Both the position numbers and the translations under genes were made by a program. This document shows positions 33,036-42,887 of a stretch of DNA of 64,000 bases, in pieces. The DNA is from Parcubacteria group bacterium LiPW_15. Its GTDB lineage: Bacteria; Patescibacteria; Paceibacteria; UBA6257; 2-01-FULL-56-20. The notes beneath the pieces are model-generated. The model was not told the origin of the DNA. It ran no database searches and saw nothing but the letters and a program-made list of their open reading frames with translations. The stretch spans positions 1 to 64,000 of the forward strand of contig VMER01000002.1 in the NCBI GenBank assembly GCA_007375645.1. The letters run 5' to 3'. Each line of letters starts with the position of its first letter. Within the stretch, counting starts at the first letter, position 1.

Positions 33036-34185
33036 GCGTTTTTTTCGCCAAAACTCTTTCATACTCCGCGACTATCTTTTTTCCGTAGTCATCCCACGTA
33101 AAGCCCGAAGCGACCCGCTGTTTTGCCGACTCGCTCATCCGCTTAAGTTCTTCCGGGCGTTCATACAAATACAGAAGTTTTTCTTTCAGGGCATCTACGT
33201 TCCTTATCGGAATGACAAATCCATCGATACCGTCCCTTACAATATCGTCTCCTCCGGTGTTCGTCGTACAGATAACCGGCAATCCGCAAGCCATCGCCTG
33301 AGCCTGCACGTAAGCCAGCCCCTCCTCGATAGACATCATCGCGAAAACCGAACCTTGAGAATAATATTTGTACATTTCGAAGTGCGGTATATGCCCAAGG
33401 TACCTGTAGCTTCCCGCGTACCTGGAAAAAAACGGTTTAATCTCGTCGTTTAGCGCCCCCATCAGCATAAGTTCTGAATTTGGAAGATTTAGCTCCGCAC
33501 AAGCTTGCAAAAGATAATGTACGCCCTTCCTAAGGGACAATCCTCCAGCAAAAACAACACGAAACTTATTATCTTCTTTTTCCACCTGCCTGAAAGCTCC
33601 AAGGTCGACTCCGAACGGCACATGTATTATTTTGGCCTCCGGTATCCCTTTTTCCAAAAAAGTTCTCTTCACGAATTTTGACGGCACGGTTATGTAATCC
33701 GCTTCTTCAAACGCACGAAGTTCCTTGTTTATTATTTTTTCATTGGAAATCTCTCCGCGCACTCCGAATTTTTCATACTCTTCGGATAAGATGTCTCTTT
33801 GGTAGATAGGATGGGAACTCGCGTGTTCTGCGATTGCCAGCGCTCCAAGTTCTTTCGCCCTCCTCATTCCGTACAACGATGAACTCGAAAATCCTGTAAA
33901 AATATCACAAGCTACAACCTGTCTCGCCGCCAGCCGATCATATATTTCGAGAATTGCATATTCCAAATCCAGCTTACGTCGGATTGCGAACGGAAGCTTG
34001 TGCCAACCCCTTTCGAGAATTTCTTTTATCAGGATCGATCTGGTTTTTCCTCTTTCGATCCCGTATTTAATTGCTTCAAACTTCGGGTAAGAGGTTATAA
34101 AACGCTCCAAGTAACCCCTTTCTTGGAGTTGCTTGGCAAGGAAAAACATATGGAACTTTCCGGCAACGGAAACAATTGTTCTCAT
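33019..34185 (-). CDS. GT4-type glycosyltransferase
   Basis: 388 aa. VSVAGKFHMFFLAKQLQERGYL, YITVPSKFVKRTFLEKGI, VVFAGGLSLRKGVHYLLQACAEL and SIEEGLAYVQAQAMACGLPVICTTNTGG (EX7E-type donor site). Starts within the CgeB-like gene stop (ATGA). Likely adds one residue of the repeat unit. Confidence 0.9.
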   Translation of the reverse strand: MRTIVSVAGKFHMFFLAKQLQERGYLERFITSYPKFEAIKYGIERGKTRSILIKEILERGWHKLPFAIRRKLDLEYAILEIYDRLAARQVVACDIFTGFSSSSLYGMRRAKELGALAIAEHASSHPIYQRDILSEEYEKFGVRGEISNEKIINKELRAFEEADYITVPSKFVKRTFLEKGIPEAKIIHVPFGVDLGAFRQVEKEDNKFRVVFAGGLSLRKGVHYLLQACAELNLPNSELMLMGALNDEIKPFFSRYAGSYRYLGHIPHFEMYKYYSQGSVFAMMSIEEGLAYVQAQAMACGLPVICTTNTGGDDIVRDGIDGFVIPIRNVDALKEKLLYLYERPEELKRMSESAKQRVASGFTWDDYGKKIVAEYERVLAKKTHEPGK

Positions 34186-35234
34186 CTCTTATTTTTTATT
34201 TCGCCGTATATTTTTAATATCTTTTCCGCCCTATCCGCATATGAATAATCCTGAGCCTTAGAGCGCAAATAGCCGGCCTCACGGATTCTCTCTCTTTCTT
34301 CGTCGTGAACAAGATAATATTTTATTTTATCCCTGAACTCGGCATAGGAAGAGAAAAAGGCCGCCTCCACTCCTTCCTTGAAAAGTTCGGTTGCCTCCGG
34401 AGTCCTTTCGTGCAGCATGAATCCGCGACAGGCCGGAATCTCATAGGTACGAACGGTTTGTTGGTCGCGGTTATGATGGCGCAGAAAGGCGATTATTATT
34501 TTACTGGAATTGATAACCTTGGACATCTCCTCCCCAATTACCGGCTTGTACATTATAGACCCGCTCCCCCTAAGACATCGCACCCCTTTGGCCCTCCTCC
34601 AGCCATTCCCATAAATTTTTATGTCGCATCCTTCTTCGCAAAGCCTTTCAAGATATCCCACCCGATCTTCGTTCGCATAGGTGCCGATGAATATGACGTC
34701 GGCTCCAACACGAATTTTTTCTTCATTGTTCGCCGGCTCTACCGGATATTCGATTGCCTGATCAACCGCCAATGGAACAAACTCTGCTCTTTTGGCGCCC
34801 ACCCTCTTTAATTCTGTAACGTTTTGGGAATTCATGGAGATTATGCAGTCATATACTCCCAAAGTTTTCATAAACAGTGTGCTTAAATTTTTTGCGCGAA
34901 AAACAGCGTCGTCATTTCTCGCAAACAGGACCGCACCTGTGAGGTTTTTAATTGCGCGCAGTGTCTCCGGCTTGATCTGCCTTTGTTCCAGAAATAAAAT
35001 CATTTCCGGTTTAAAAATTTTAGCCCTGGAAAGAATAGCGTCGTTCAGCCGTTTAACTCCAAAATAAATGGGGATGCGCACGAACTTGTTAAGAATCCTG
35101 TTCCAGAAGGCCTGCTTGTAAAACAGACTATTGTCCACTATTTCCACTTCATGGCCAAGCGCCGAAAACGTCCGCTGGTAGGAAAGAGCGGGGGCCTGCT
35201 CGGTCGGAACGCTACCGACAATTAAAATTTTCAT
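34182..35234 (-). CDS. CgeB-like glycosyltransferase
   Basis: 350 aa. MKILIVGSVPTEQAPALSYQRTFSALGHEVEIVD, VGADVIFIGTYANEDRVGYLERLCEEGCDIKIYGNGW and RTYEIPACRGFMLHERTPEATELFKEGVEA match the CgeB/glycosyl-transferase group 1-2 type. Start overlaps the preceding tandem glycosyltransferase gene by 23 nt. Specificity unknown. Confidence 0.82.
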   Translation of the reverse strand: MKILIVGSVPTEQAPALSYQRTFSALGHEVEIVDNSLFYKQAFWNRILNKFVRIPIYFGVKRLNDAILSRAKIFKPEMILFLEQRQIKPETLRAIKNLTGAVLFARNDDAVFRAKNLSTLFMKTLGVYDCIISMNSQNVTELKRVGAKRAEFVPLAVDQAIEYPVEPANNEEKIRVGADVIFIGTYANEDRVGYLERLCEEGCDIKIYGNGWRRAKGVRCLRGSGSIMYKPVIGEEMSKVINSSKIIIAFLRHHNRDQQTVRTYEIPACRGFMLHERTPEATELFKEGVEAAFFSSYAEFRDKIKYYLVHDEERERIREAGYLRSKAQDYSYADRAEKILKIYGEIKNKR

Positions 35235-37527
35235 TTTTTAGTGTCTTAACGGCGGAAAGGATGGCTTCTGCATCTTTCTTATAATTGTAGCGGCTTACCC
35301 TTTCATAAGATTTTTGCCCGAATAACGCCCTCGTTTCAGCGTCCGCAGCCAGATAACCCAAGCGAGACGCGAGCTCATTCACATCCCCAACCTTAAAAAT
35401 ATAACCGTTCTCCCCACTCTCCACCAAATCCGGTCCGCAACCCACGATATCGGAAACTAAAACCGGAAGGGAAAAACACATCGCCTCGTTCACTACCAAC
35501 CCCCACGTTTCTCCGGTTTCGGACGGCAGAACAAAAATATCGGCTACGGCATAATACTCGGTTATTTCTTCTTGAGATTTGAAGCCGACGAAATGTATGT
35601 TTAATATATTCTTTTCCCTCGCATATTTTTCCAATTCGCCGCGCAATGGCCCATCCCCCACAAACACCAAGCCTGCTTGAATCCCCCTCCCCAGCAGTTT
35701 TTCGAAGGCCAGTAAAAGATCTTTCGGACGTTTTTTTTCGACGAGCTTACCTAGAAACAGTATGAGCGGAACTCCCTGCGGCAAATCAAGCCCACTCTTA
35801 AGCGCGGCTTTATTTACTCCAAGTTCTTCGTATTTTTTTCGAAATTTTTCGTTGTCCACGGCGTATGGGGCAAAAAATAATTTGCGAGCCGGCACCCCGT
35901 AGAACATATAAAACTTTTTATTCTCTTCCCCTATATACATGAACGCCGAGACAAATCGGAACATCGAACTCAAAATTATTTTTTTCAAAAATAATTTTGC
36001 CCCGCTCTTTCCCGCGTTTTGAAAGAGAGGGCTTTCGCCCCTCATAATGATCGGCGTGCCGGTCAACACTGCGGCAAGGATCGCAAGCCAGTTCGAGAAG
36101 TAATTCCATCCGTTCACAAAAATAGCATCGTACCCGTTCCTCCAAAGCTCAAAATATATTCCGGGATTGATCAGGCTGAAAAACCGTCCCACCGAAGAAT
36201 ATGGAGAGTAGTTCTTTAAAACTGTGTATTTCAGGCCGTCCAAAATTTCGGGGCCGTACCACCTCACAACCTTCCCGAAGGTTTCGTCCAATCCTGGCCG
36301 GATACTGAAGTCGGAACCGAAATATATTGAAAGATCTATCACCGGATTCTTTGCAATCTCCTTGTACAGATCAATCACGTAGTGGATCGGGTGCGAAACG
36401 AATGCTGCAAGCTTAATCGTTTCGTTTTCTTCGTCGCCGGATAAAAAATTACCGATCAATCCAGCCAAAATCGCCCCGGTTTTAACGGTTATTCCTTTTT
36501 TCAAAAAAACATCCCTCCCGTTTTCCGCGATTTTTTTTCTTAACGCCTGGTTCTCGCTCAGCTTGATTATGGCATCCGCAAGATCTTTGGGATCAGCCGG
36601 CCGGCAAAAAACAATATTCTCTCCATCGGTAAATATTCTCGCGGCAGGCGCCGAATACCTTGTAATCACGGGCTTTCCCATAGCCGCAGCATCCCAAACC
36701 TTGAATGGCACGACCATCCCCGCCTGTTCGGTGTCCCCAAAATGGCCTAAGCAAATATCTGCCTTCGCCATTATTTCGGGAAGTCTCTCTGCAGGGACAG
36801 AATCTAAAAAAATCAGATTACCGGGATCATCTTTTCGAACAAGTTTTATTATTTCGTCCTTTTCCGGACCGCTCCCTAAAATAGTTATTTTTAGATCGAT
36901 TTTTGAGGCTAGTATTTTAGCGGCCGCAACTATGGTTTCTATCCCGTGTAGCGGATAAAAACTCGCGACGCAAAAAATCTTCAGCACCTCGCGCCCCCCT
37001 CCCCCCGCATCCCTTGGAAAGAATATATCTTCATCGGAGCCAACCGGATAGATCCTTATCTTTTTTTTGTTTACCTTGAAAGTTTTATTGAAATAATCGC
37101 CGTGTTCTTCCGTATCTAAAAAGATTAGATCTGCCAATTTACAAGCCACAAAATCCAAGGCAAAAAAATACTTCGCCTTGATGGAGTTCGGAGATATTCG
37201 CCCCCCGCCTTCTCCGGCCACCCTTACGTGATAGTAGGAGATAAACGCATCCAAAATCACCCGCCGTCCGGTCAGTAATCCCAAAATTTTTGCCAGAGGC
37301 ACATAAGCTTGTCCCGCAGCGCAAACTAAGATTAAATCCGCTTTTTTGTAAACTTCGAAATACATCTTCGCAAGTTCGAAACTGCGGATCCAAACCGAAG
37401 GCCGCCGGCTTTGGCATTCAAAAACCTCCACTCCGTTTCTCCTTAGCCCCTTTAGGGTTGTCCGGGGCCTTGCGTGTTCCGGGTCATAGCCGCCAAAATA
37501 AACGATGCTTGGAATTTTACCCCGCAT
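35212..37527 (-). CDS. tandem glycosyltransferase: two fused GT4 enzymes
   Basis: 771 aa. The first half (about 1-380) has SIVYFGGYDPEHARPRTTLKGLRRNG, FCVASFYPLHGIETIVAAAKIL and AGMVVPFKVWDAAAMGKPVI. The second half (about 385-771) restarts with IKLAAFVSHPIHYVIDLYKEIA and has ILFLGKLVEKKRPKDLLLAFEKLL and SETGETWGLVVNEAMCFSLPVLVSD. Each half is a full-size GT-B enzyme, so one polypeptide could add two successive sugars. No frameshift or internal stop. First gene of its run, with TATAAT 11 nt before the ATG. Confidence 0.87.
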   Translation of the reverse strand: MRGKIPSIVYFGGYDPEHARPRTTLKGLRRNGVEVFECQSRRPSVWIRSFELAKMYFEVYKKADLILVCAAGQAYVPLAKILGLLTGRRVILDAFISYYHVRVAGEGGGRISPNSIKAKYFFALDFVACKLADLIFLDTEEHGDYFNKTFKVNKKKIRIYPVGSDEDIFFPRDAGGGGREVLKIFCVASFYPLHGIETIVAAAKILASKIDLKITILGSGPEKDEIIKLVRKDDPGNLIFLDSVPAERLPEIMAKADICLGHFGDTEQAGMVVPFKVWDAAAMGKPVITRYSAPAARIFTDGENIVFCRPADPKDLADAIIKLSENQALRKKIAENGRDVFLKKGITVKTGAILAGLIGNFLSGDEENETIKLAAFVSHPIHYVIDLYKEIAKNPVIDLSIYFGSDFSIRPGLDETFGKVVRWYGPEILDGLKYTVLKNYSPYSSVGRFFSLINPGIYFELWRNGYDAIFVNGWNYFSNWLAILAAVLTGTPIIMRGESPLFQNAGKSGAKLFLKKIILSSMFRFVSAFMYIGEENKKFYMFYGVPARKLFFAPYAVDNEKFRKKYEELGVNKAALKSGLDLPQGVPLILFLGKLVEKKRPKDLLLAFEKLLGRGIQAGLVFVGDGPLRGELEKYAREKNILNIHFVGFKSQEEITEYYAVADIFVLPSETGETWGLVVNEAMCFSLPVLVSDIVGCGPDLVESGENGYIFKVGDVNELASRLGYLAADAETRALFGQKSYERVSRYNYKKDAEAILSAVKTLKNENFNCR

Positions 37528-37550
37528 AATTTGGTGTTATTATAGGCAAT

Positions 37551-38294
37551 ATGACATCAGAACACAAAGACTCTTGGGAAGCGCGCGCTTATAACAAGTA
37601 CGGTTCTGGACACGCCACTTTTGCACAAAGAGGGAATATTTCAAAAGAGGAAATACGGCATCAATATCCGGCCTGGAGTAAATATTTCGGTCGGAGTCTT
37701 CCGGCACCGAAGAATTCCGCGATTCTTGATGCAGGCTGTGGAAACGGAGAATTTTTATTGTGGCTAAAAGAATCCGGCTATTCCAACTTGGAGGGTATCG
37801 ACATAAGCGAGGAACAGATCGCAAGGGCAAAATCCCTCGGCGTGAATGCGAAACACGGCGACCTCCCAAACTTTCTGACAGCACAAAAAAACCGTTACGA
37901 TTGCATTATCGCCCGCGACATCATCGAACATTTTTCAAAAGACGACCTCCTCGTTTTGCTGGATGGGTTCCAAAATGCCCTTAAGCCCGAAGGTGTTTTA
38001 ATAATCCAAACTCCGAACGCAGAGGGCCCCTTCGGAAGCAGAAGCCGATATATGGATTTTACCCACCACCTGAGCTTTACCAGACTTAGCCTTGGACACG
38101 CTCTTTCTCTCGCCGGTTTCGAAAAAGTTAGATTCTATTCCATGGGTCCGGTAGTTCACGGGTTTTTTTCCACAATCAGGTATGCGGTTTGGAAAATTAT
38201 TGAACTTGGAATCCGGATCTACCAGCTTGCGGAAACCGGAACCGGTGCGGGCATTTATACGCAAAATATAATTGCGACAGCGACAAAATCTTAA
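37551..38294 (+). CDS. class I SAM-dependent methyltransferase
   Basis: 247 aa. ILDAGCGNGEFLLWLKESGYSNLEGIDISEEQIARA is motif I and post-I, DCIIARDIIEHFSKDD and KPEGVLIIQTPN follow, as in UbiG/Methyltransf_23 proteins of glycan loci. It is the only plus-strand gene inside the minus-strand block: divergent from the tandem glycosyltransferase and convergent (4-nt tail overlap) with the next methyltransferase. Confidence 0.87.
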   Translation: MTSEHKDSWEARAYNKYGSGHATFAQRGNISKEEIRHQYPAWSKYFGRSLPAPKNSAILDAGCGNGEFLLWLKESGYSNLEGIDISEEQIARAKSLGVNAKHGDLPNFLTAQKNRYDCIIARDIIEHFSKDDLLVLLDGFQNALKPEGVLIIQTPNAEGPFGSRSRYMDFTHHLSFTRLSLGHALSLAGFEKVRFYSMGPVVHGFFSTIRYAVWKIIELGIRIYQLAETGTGAGIYTQNIIATATKS

Positions 38295-39208
38295 TTCGGA
38301 ACGTTCAGGTGGGATACCAAAAATGTCCCCATCGACAACCGTCTTGTAAAAAACCTGTTAACGCTGTCGGGAATAAGTTTGGCAAATAAATTTTTCAACC
38401 TCCCGGAAGGAAGCAGAACGACATCCGACTTCGGACCCATAACTTCGATCTTTTCGATTTCGAACATTTTTCCGCAAAGCCGTCGCCATTCAGCAGGGGT
38501 ATAATATCTCGCCAAAGCTCCGTCAGTATAAAGTTGTATATTTTCCGCAATCGATCTCTTAAACAGCTCGCCGCGGAACAACGATCTGACAAAAACGGTA
38601 ATATAGTAATTCCACCATCCCCGGTGATACACCATAATAATTGCCCTTCCCCCGGGCCTTAAGACCCGTTTTATTTCTCTCAAAACCTGTTCCGTGCTTG
38701 AAGAGTGATGAATAACTCCCCAGCTCCACACATAGTCAAAACTTTTATCCGGAAAAGTCATTTTTTCCGCGTCCATCTTCTGGATAGAGCCGTTCAAATT
38801 GAATATTTTGAGCCGCTCGGTCGTGCTTTTGACCGCATAGTCCGTCAGGTCTATTCCTGCAAAAGATTTTGCAGACGCCGCAAGCAACTGTGCATGACTG
38901 CCGTTTCCGACTCCGATCTCCAGAACATCTTTGTCTTTAACGAAGGTCCTGTCTATTAATTCAAAAAATGGATTACCGTCCCCGGCGAGATATTCCGCGG
39001 CGTTACAAAAAAATCTTTTGTTTATCTCTTCGTAGAACTCTTTGGAAAATTCCGGCGGCGCAACCTTGTCCTCCCAGTCGTAGCGCATGGGATTATTCTG
39101 CCACCAACGATAATTTTGCTCCTGCCAGCCCCGCGCTTCGTCTTGCGAAGTCGGGAGTTTTGTCGGGCCGGTAAATCCTTTCAAATTTTCGTTTTTAAGG
39201 TTTTTCAT
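38291..39208 (-). CDS. class I SAM-dependent methyltransferase
   Basis: 305 aa from ATG 39208 (MKNLKNENLKGFTG), overlapping the asparagine synthase gene by 14 nt. VLEIGVGNGSHAQLLAASAKSFAGIDLTDYAV (SAM site), KMTFPDKSFDYVWSWGVIHHSS and LRPGGRAIIMVYHRG. The N-terminal 80 residues (WWQNNPMRYDWED) resemble a subgroup found next to asparagine synthases in polysaccharide loci. Substrate unknown. Confidence 0.85.
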   Translation of the reverse strand: MKNLKNENLKGFTGPTKLPTSQDEARGWQEQNYRWWQNNPMRYDWEDKVAPPEFSKEFYEEINKRFFCNAAEYLAGDGNPFFELIDRTFVKDKDVLEIGVGNGSHAQLLAASAKSFAGIDLTDYAVKSTTERLKIFNLNGSIQKMDAEKMTFPDKSFDYVWSWGVIHHSSSTEQVLREIKRVLRPGGRAIIMVYHRGWWNYYITVFVRSLFRGELFKRSIAENIQLYTDGALARYYTPAEWRRLCGKMFEIEKIEVMGPKSDVVLLPSGRLKNLFAKLIPDSVNRFFTRRLSMGTFLVSHLNVPN

Positions 39209-40925
39209 TTTTTTTGTAAAAAGTTGCAGATATAATTTGGGCCCATGCTTTTGCCCAACGGCCAACCCCGAGCCACTCCGCCATCGGGAAGGTAAAACCC
39301 ATCTTGGGCCGATCCCAAACCTCGCGCGGGAGTTCTTCCTCCATCGCTGAGATCAAAAGCTCTTTCGGACGGGAAGAAAGCTTCAGGCTGACCGGCAATG
39401 AACTTAAATATTCTACCAGCACATGGTCCAGAAACGGAACTCTGGCTTCGATGGAATGCCGCATAGACATAAAATCCGTGTCTTTTAAAAGCTGATTCGC
39501 CATGTAAAAGTTAACCTCCAACCAGGAAAGCGCGTCAGCCGGGTGCAGACTCGCCAATTTGGCGGGCAAAGAATCTTCGAGTTTGGCCACGTAGTCCCAA
39601 ACCGATGATTCATTTATTTTTAAAATTTCCGCAATTTCCGCCGGGGAAAAAAGCCCTCGCAGCGACAGATAAAAATTCATCAATCCTCTTCCCCTATATA
39701 GGTAGATCAATTTCGCCCACCCATTCCGGCGGGAAAAAATTTTTAACGGCCACTTGAATGCCAGCGGAAGTTTTTGAAGAAAGCGAAAAAGTGCCGCGCG
39801 CCCGAAGTAGTGATAGCCCATAAATATCTCGTCGCTCCCGAGCCCCGAAAGCACAACTTTTAGCCCGGCTTCTTTTGCCGCCCGGGACACAAAATAAGTG
39901 TTCACTCCGTCGATGGTCGGCTGATCCATGGCCGCTAATATATTTTCTTTTTCCGCTCCGAAATCTTCTTTCCCGACCAGGTATTCTTTGTGCCGGCTTT
40001 TTATCTGCGCCACCACGCCCTCTCGATATCTTTTCTCCGAGAATTTTTGTTCTTTAAAATCAATGGAAAGCGTATCAAGCGGCTCTTTCCGCTGTCCCGC
40101 CGCCAAGATCGCCAGGACGGAGGAGTCTATCCCTCCGCTTAAGAAAACTCCGAGCGGTGCGTCGCTTATAAGATGCAATCGAACAGATTCTTCCAATAGT
40201 TCTCTTAGCCTTGAAACGGCCTCCTTTTTTGTCGGTGAAATTTTATTTAAAAACGGAGCGAGCGAATCGTAATATTTTACCTCCTCCGTCCCGTTCTTCG
40301 AAAAGCTCAAATAATGTCCGGCTCTAACGGCACGAATTTCCTTAAATGTGGTTTTGGGAAGCGGCACCGAACCGAAAAGCAAAAAGCCTATTTTCGCCTC
40401 TTCATCCTCGTTCGGTTCCACAAGGCCGCTCTCTTTTATGGCAGCAACGGTCGAAGCGAAAACAAGACCCTCTCCGATCTTTGCGTAATAAAGCGGTTTT
40501 ATTCCGTACCGATCGCGCGCGAGGATAAGCTCTTCTTTCTCGGAATCATAAAGCGCCAAAGCAAACATGCCGCGAAGGCGGGAGAATGATTCTTTCCCCC
40601 ACTCCTTATATGCGGCGAGAATTACTTCGGTGTCGGTTTTCGTTTTAAATGCGTGGCCCCTCAAAACAAGTTCCTTTTTTATTTCTTCAAAGTTATAAAT
40701 TTCGCCGTTGAAAGTTATGTGTAAACCTCCCAAAGACATCGGCTGATGCCCGTCGCTTGAAAGATCGATTATAGAAAGACGCCGCTGACCCAAGGCGGCA
40801 TGACCGAAAAGATTGAGCCCTTCATCGTCCGGACCTCTCAGCTTCTGCCGAGCGTTCATCTTGCGGACCGCATCTTCGGATCCCTGCCCGGCCGAAAATG
40901 AAATTGCTCCCGCTATTCCACACAT
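39195..40925 (-). CDS. asnB: asparagine synthase (glutamine-hydrolysing) type amidotransferase
   Basis: 576 aa. Cys2 nucleophile in MCGIAGAISF, class II glutaminase HQPMSLGGLHITFNGEIYNFEEI, and the synthetase PP-loop GVFLSGGIDSSVLAIL, later GLGSDEIFMGY. Makes an amide from Gln and a carboxylate with ATP. Inside a polysaccharide locus it more likely amidates a uronic acid or aminosugar than it supplies asparagine, though the latter cannot be excluded. Confidence 0.88.
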   Translation of the reverse strand: MCGIAGAISFSAGQGSEDAVRKMNARQKLRGPDDEGLNLFGHAALGQRRLSIIDLSSDGHQPMSLGGLHITFNGEIYNFEEIKKELVLRGHAFKTKTDTEVILAAYKEWGKESFSRLRGMFALALYDSEKEELILARDRYGIKPLYYAKIGEGLVFASTVAAIKESGLVEPNEDEEAKIGFLLFGSVPLPKTTFKEIRAVRAGHYLSFSKNGTEEVKYYDSLAPFLNKISPTKKEAVSRLRELLEESVRLHLISDAPLGVFLSGGIDSSVLAILAAGQRKEPLDTLSIDFKEQKFSEKRYREGVVAQIKSRHKEYLVGKEDFGAEKENILAAMDQPTIDGVNTYFVSRAAKEAGLKVVLSGLGSDEIFMGYHYFGRAALFRFLQKLPLAFKWPLKIFSRRNGWAKLIYLYRGRGLMNFYLSLRGLFSPAEIAEILKINESSVWDYVAKLEDSLPAKLASLHPADALSWLEVNFYMANQLLKDTDFMSMRHSIEARVPFLDHVLVEYLSSLPVSLKLSSRPKELLISAMEEELPREVWDRPKMGFTFPMAEWLGVGRWAKAWAQIISATFYKKNEKP

Positions 40926-40926
40926 T

Positions 40927-41526
40927 TTATTTTTTCTTCGCTGGTGCCTGAAGGGTTGCCAAAAGGTCGCTCACGCGCGTGTCCTGCGGCCAGGACTCAA
41001 GAATCGTATTCCCAACCTCAATAGTATTTTCGTTGTCCCCCACGGCGCTATAAAGCGTCAAAAGTCCATAAAGGACCGGTGGAAGTTTTGGCCCCATCTC
41101 CCTCGCTTTTTTGTAATAATCCACGGCGGCGTCGTAATCGCCCTGCCGTTTAAAGCGGGTAAGCGTCATCGTATAAAGATTCGCCATGGCGATATAATGC
41201 CGCGTGTCCGGGTATATTTTCGGCTCAATGTAGTTTATGAGCTCTCGCGTCGTGCCCTCAGACATGTCTTGCTGCGAATTGACCACGGAGAGAATATTGC
41301 TCGTAAGATATTTCGCGGATTCCTCTCCGCCTACCGGAGAATAAAAGCCAAAGACTTTATCAAAATTGGTTTTAAATTCTTCGATGGTGCGCACGTTGTT
41401 AACACCTTGGGCGGCATCGATATAAGCCTGAGATTTTAGAACGGGCAGGATCGAACCGAACACGAACAAAAAAAGCACGAAGAGGATGCAAAGCGATACG
41501 ACTCCCAATTTAAAGCTACTGTTCAT
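40927..41526 (-). CDS. membrane-anchored TPR-like protein
   Basis: 199 aa. One N-terminal span (LGVVSLCILFVLFLFVFGSILPVL), then helical pairs resembling tetratricopeptide repeats (YIAMANLYTMTLTRFKRQGDYDAAVDYYKKAREMG; PVLYGLLTLYSAVGDNENTIEVGNTIL). Overlaps the O-antigen ligase gene by 11 nt. Such proteins accompany Wzy/WaaL-type ligases and may be a partner or originally its C-terminal TPR extension. Confidence 0.75.
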   Translation of the reverse strand: MNSSFKLGVVSLCILFVLFLFVFGSILPVLKSQAYIDAAQGVNNVRTIEEFKTNFDKVFGFYSPVGGEESAKYLTSNILSVVNSQQDMSEGTTRELINYIEPKIYPDTRHYIAMANLYTMTLTRFKRQGDYDAAVDYYKKAREMGPKLPPVLYGLLTLYSAVGDNENTIEVGNTILESWPQDTRVSDLLATLQAPAKKK

Positions 41527-42886
41527 TGGTTTTGTGTTCCTTCGTTTGCGACGGATTCAAAAGATAATAGGCGAAGCCAAAGAAAAGAAAAATGTTCAGG
41601 TAGGTGGGAAGAATGTCGAAAAGCACCATTCCTTGCACGAAATAAGCGACCGGCAAAGCAAAGATCACCGCCTTAGCTGCAGCCGGAAGCCCGGTCATTT
41701 TAGGCGCGTCCGCCCGAACGGCATGTTTTTCCCGTCCCCTTCTCAAAAATTCCACATAGAAAACTATAAATATCGAAAGGTAGGCTAGCGTTCCAAGAAT
41801 TCCTATCTCAGCCAAATAATCGAAGATTATATTGTGCGCCCTGTCGAACCAGGCGCCGAATTGAGCCGGTGGCTGATAATAAGTCGTATTGAAGTTGTGG
41901 TCGAAAACATATAAAAAGTTTTCCGGGCCCATGCCAAGAACCGGCCTCTCTTTAAATCCATCCCAAGCCATCTTCCAGATAACCCGGCGATCGCTAAAAG
42001 TCTGCGCACTGAAAGAAATATCGAAAACGCGCGCAAACGGAAGTTTTTTTACAAGCGGATTATCTTTTAAAACTACCATTGCCGACACGAACAAGACTAC
42101 AAAAACCGCGAGCCCAATAAGCCACTTCCGCCATTCTTTCTTGGAAAAGGCCAGAAACCCCAAGAAAAATACCGAGCTCACGATCAAAGCCAAAAATGCT
42201 CCGCGGGTAGCGGCTAAAAACAAAAACACCGCAAAAACCAAAACCGAAAAGACTATCGGCAAGCCTTTAACCGAGCGAATTTGTCCCCGATATTTTGTGA
42301 AGAGCAGATACAGGGCGAAAAAAAGCATAAAGATCATATAGGTCGCGAAATACGCCGGATTTCCGATAGATCCCTGAAAACGGAAGTTTGGAGTGCCGAA
42401 TGCCGGTCCGATAATATTGTTCACTCCCCAACCGGCCAGAAATCCGTAACCAATAGAAATAAATGCCGTAGCGAACGAACACCAGAATATCTTTATCCAG
42501 TTCTTCTCTTCGTTAAAAAGTGTGGCCAAAAGCAGGAAAAAGCCGTAAAGATGGATTATCTGTAATCCTCCCTCTCCGCGTTCAAAGTTGGACCAGAAAG
42601 AATTCGCCGGATTAACGCCGAAAGTGCCCGCCAAAAGGAACATCAGAGTAAAAGCGGAAACGGCTATGCCGAGGGGAGATTTTATGACCCTTCGGAAACG
42701 CTCTAGATATGCGTTGCCGTCGCTCTCCTTGATAAGCCCCACGAGAAAGAAAATCAGCGCAAAATCAACCGAACTTCTAAACCACGCATACTTTCCGACG
42801 ATGAACGGAAAAAGCGTGGAGGTTGTAACCAGAGTTATCGCGAAGACCGCGGCATACAGAAAAAATTTGGATATTTTGAACGACAT
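41516..42886 (-). CDS. O-antigen ligase/polymerase (Wzy/WaaL-like)
   Basis: 456 aa, about 11 membrane spans. The large outer loop with RRVIWKMAWDGFKERPVLGMGPENFLYVFDHNFN... and WFDRAHNIIFDYLAEIGILGTLAY is the Wzy_C signature. Polymerises or ligates glycan units outside the membrane. Lies 1 nt after the RNase Y gene, so they share a transcript. Confidence 0.9.
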   Translation of the reverse strand: MSFKISKFFLYAAVFAITLVTTSTLFPFIVGKYAWFRSSVDFALIFFLVGLIKESDGNAYLERFRRVIKSPLGIAVSAFTLMFLLAGTFGVNPANSFWSNFERGEGGLQIIHLYGFFLLLATLFNEEKNWIKIFWCSFATAFISIGYGFLAGWGVNNIIGPAFGTPNFRFQGSIGNPAYFATYMIFMLFFALYLLFTKYRGQIRSVKGLPIVFSVLVFAVFLFLAATRGAFLALIVSSVFFLGFLAFSKKEWRKWLIGLAVFVVLFVSAMVVLKDNPLVKKLPFARVFDISFSAQTFSDRRVIWKMAWDGFKERPVLGMGPENFLYVFDHNFNTTYYQPPAQFGAWFDRAHNIIFDYLAEIGILGTLAYLSIFIVFYVEFLRRGREKHAVRADAPKMTGLPAAAKAVIFALPVAYFVQGMVLFDILPTYLNIFLFFGFAYYLLNPSQTKEHKTNEQ

Positions 42887-42887
42887 A

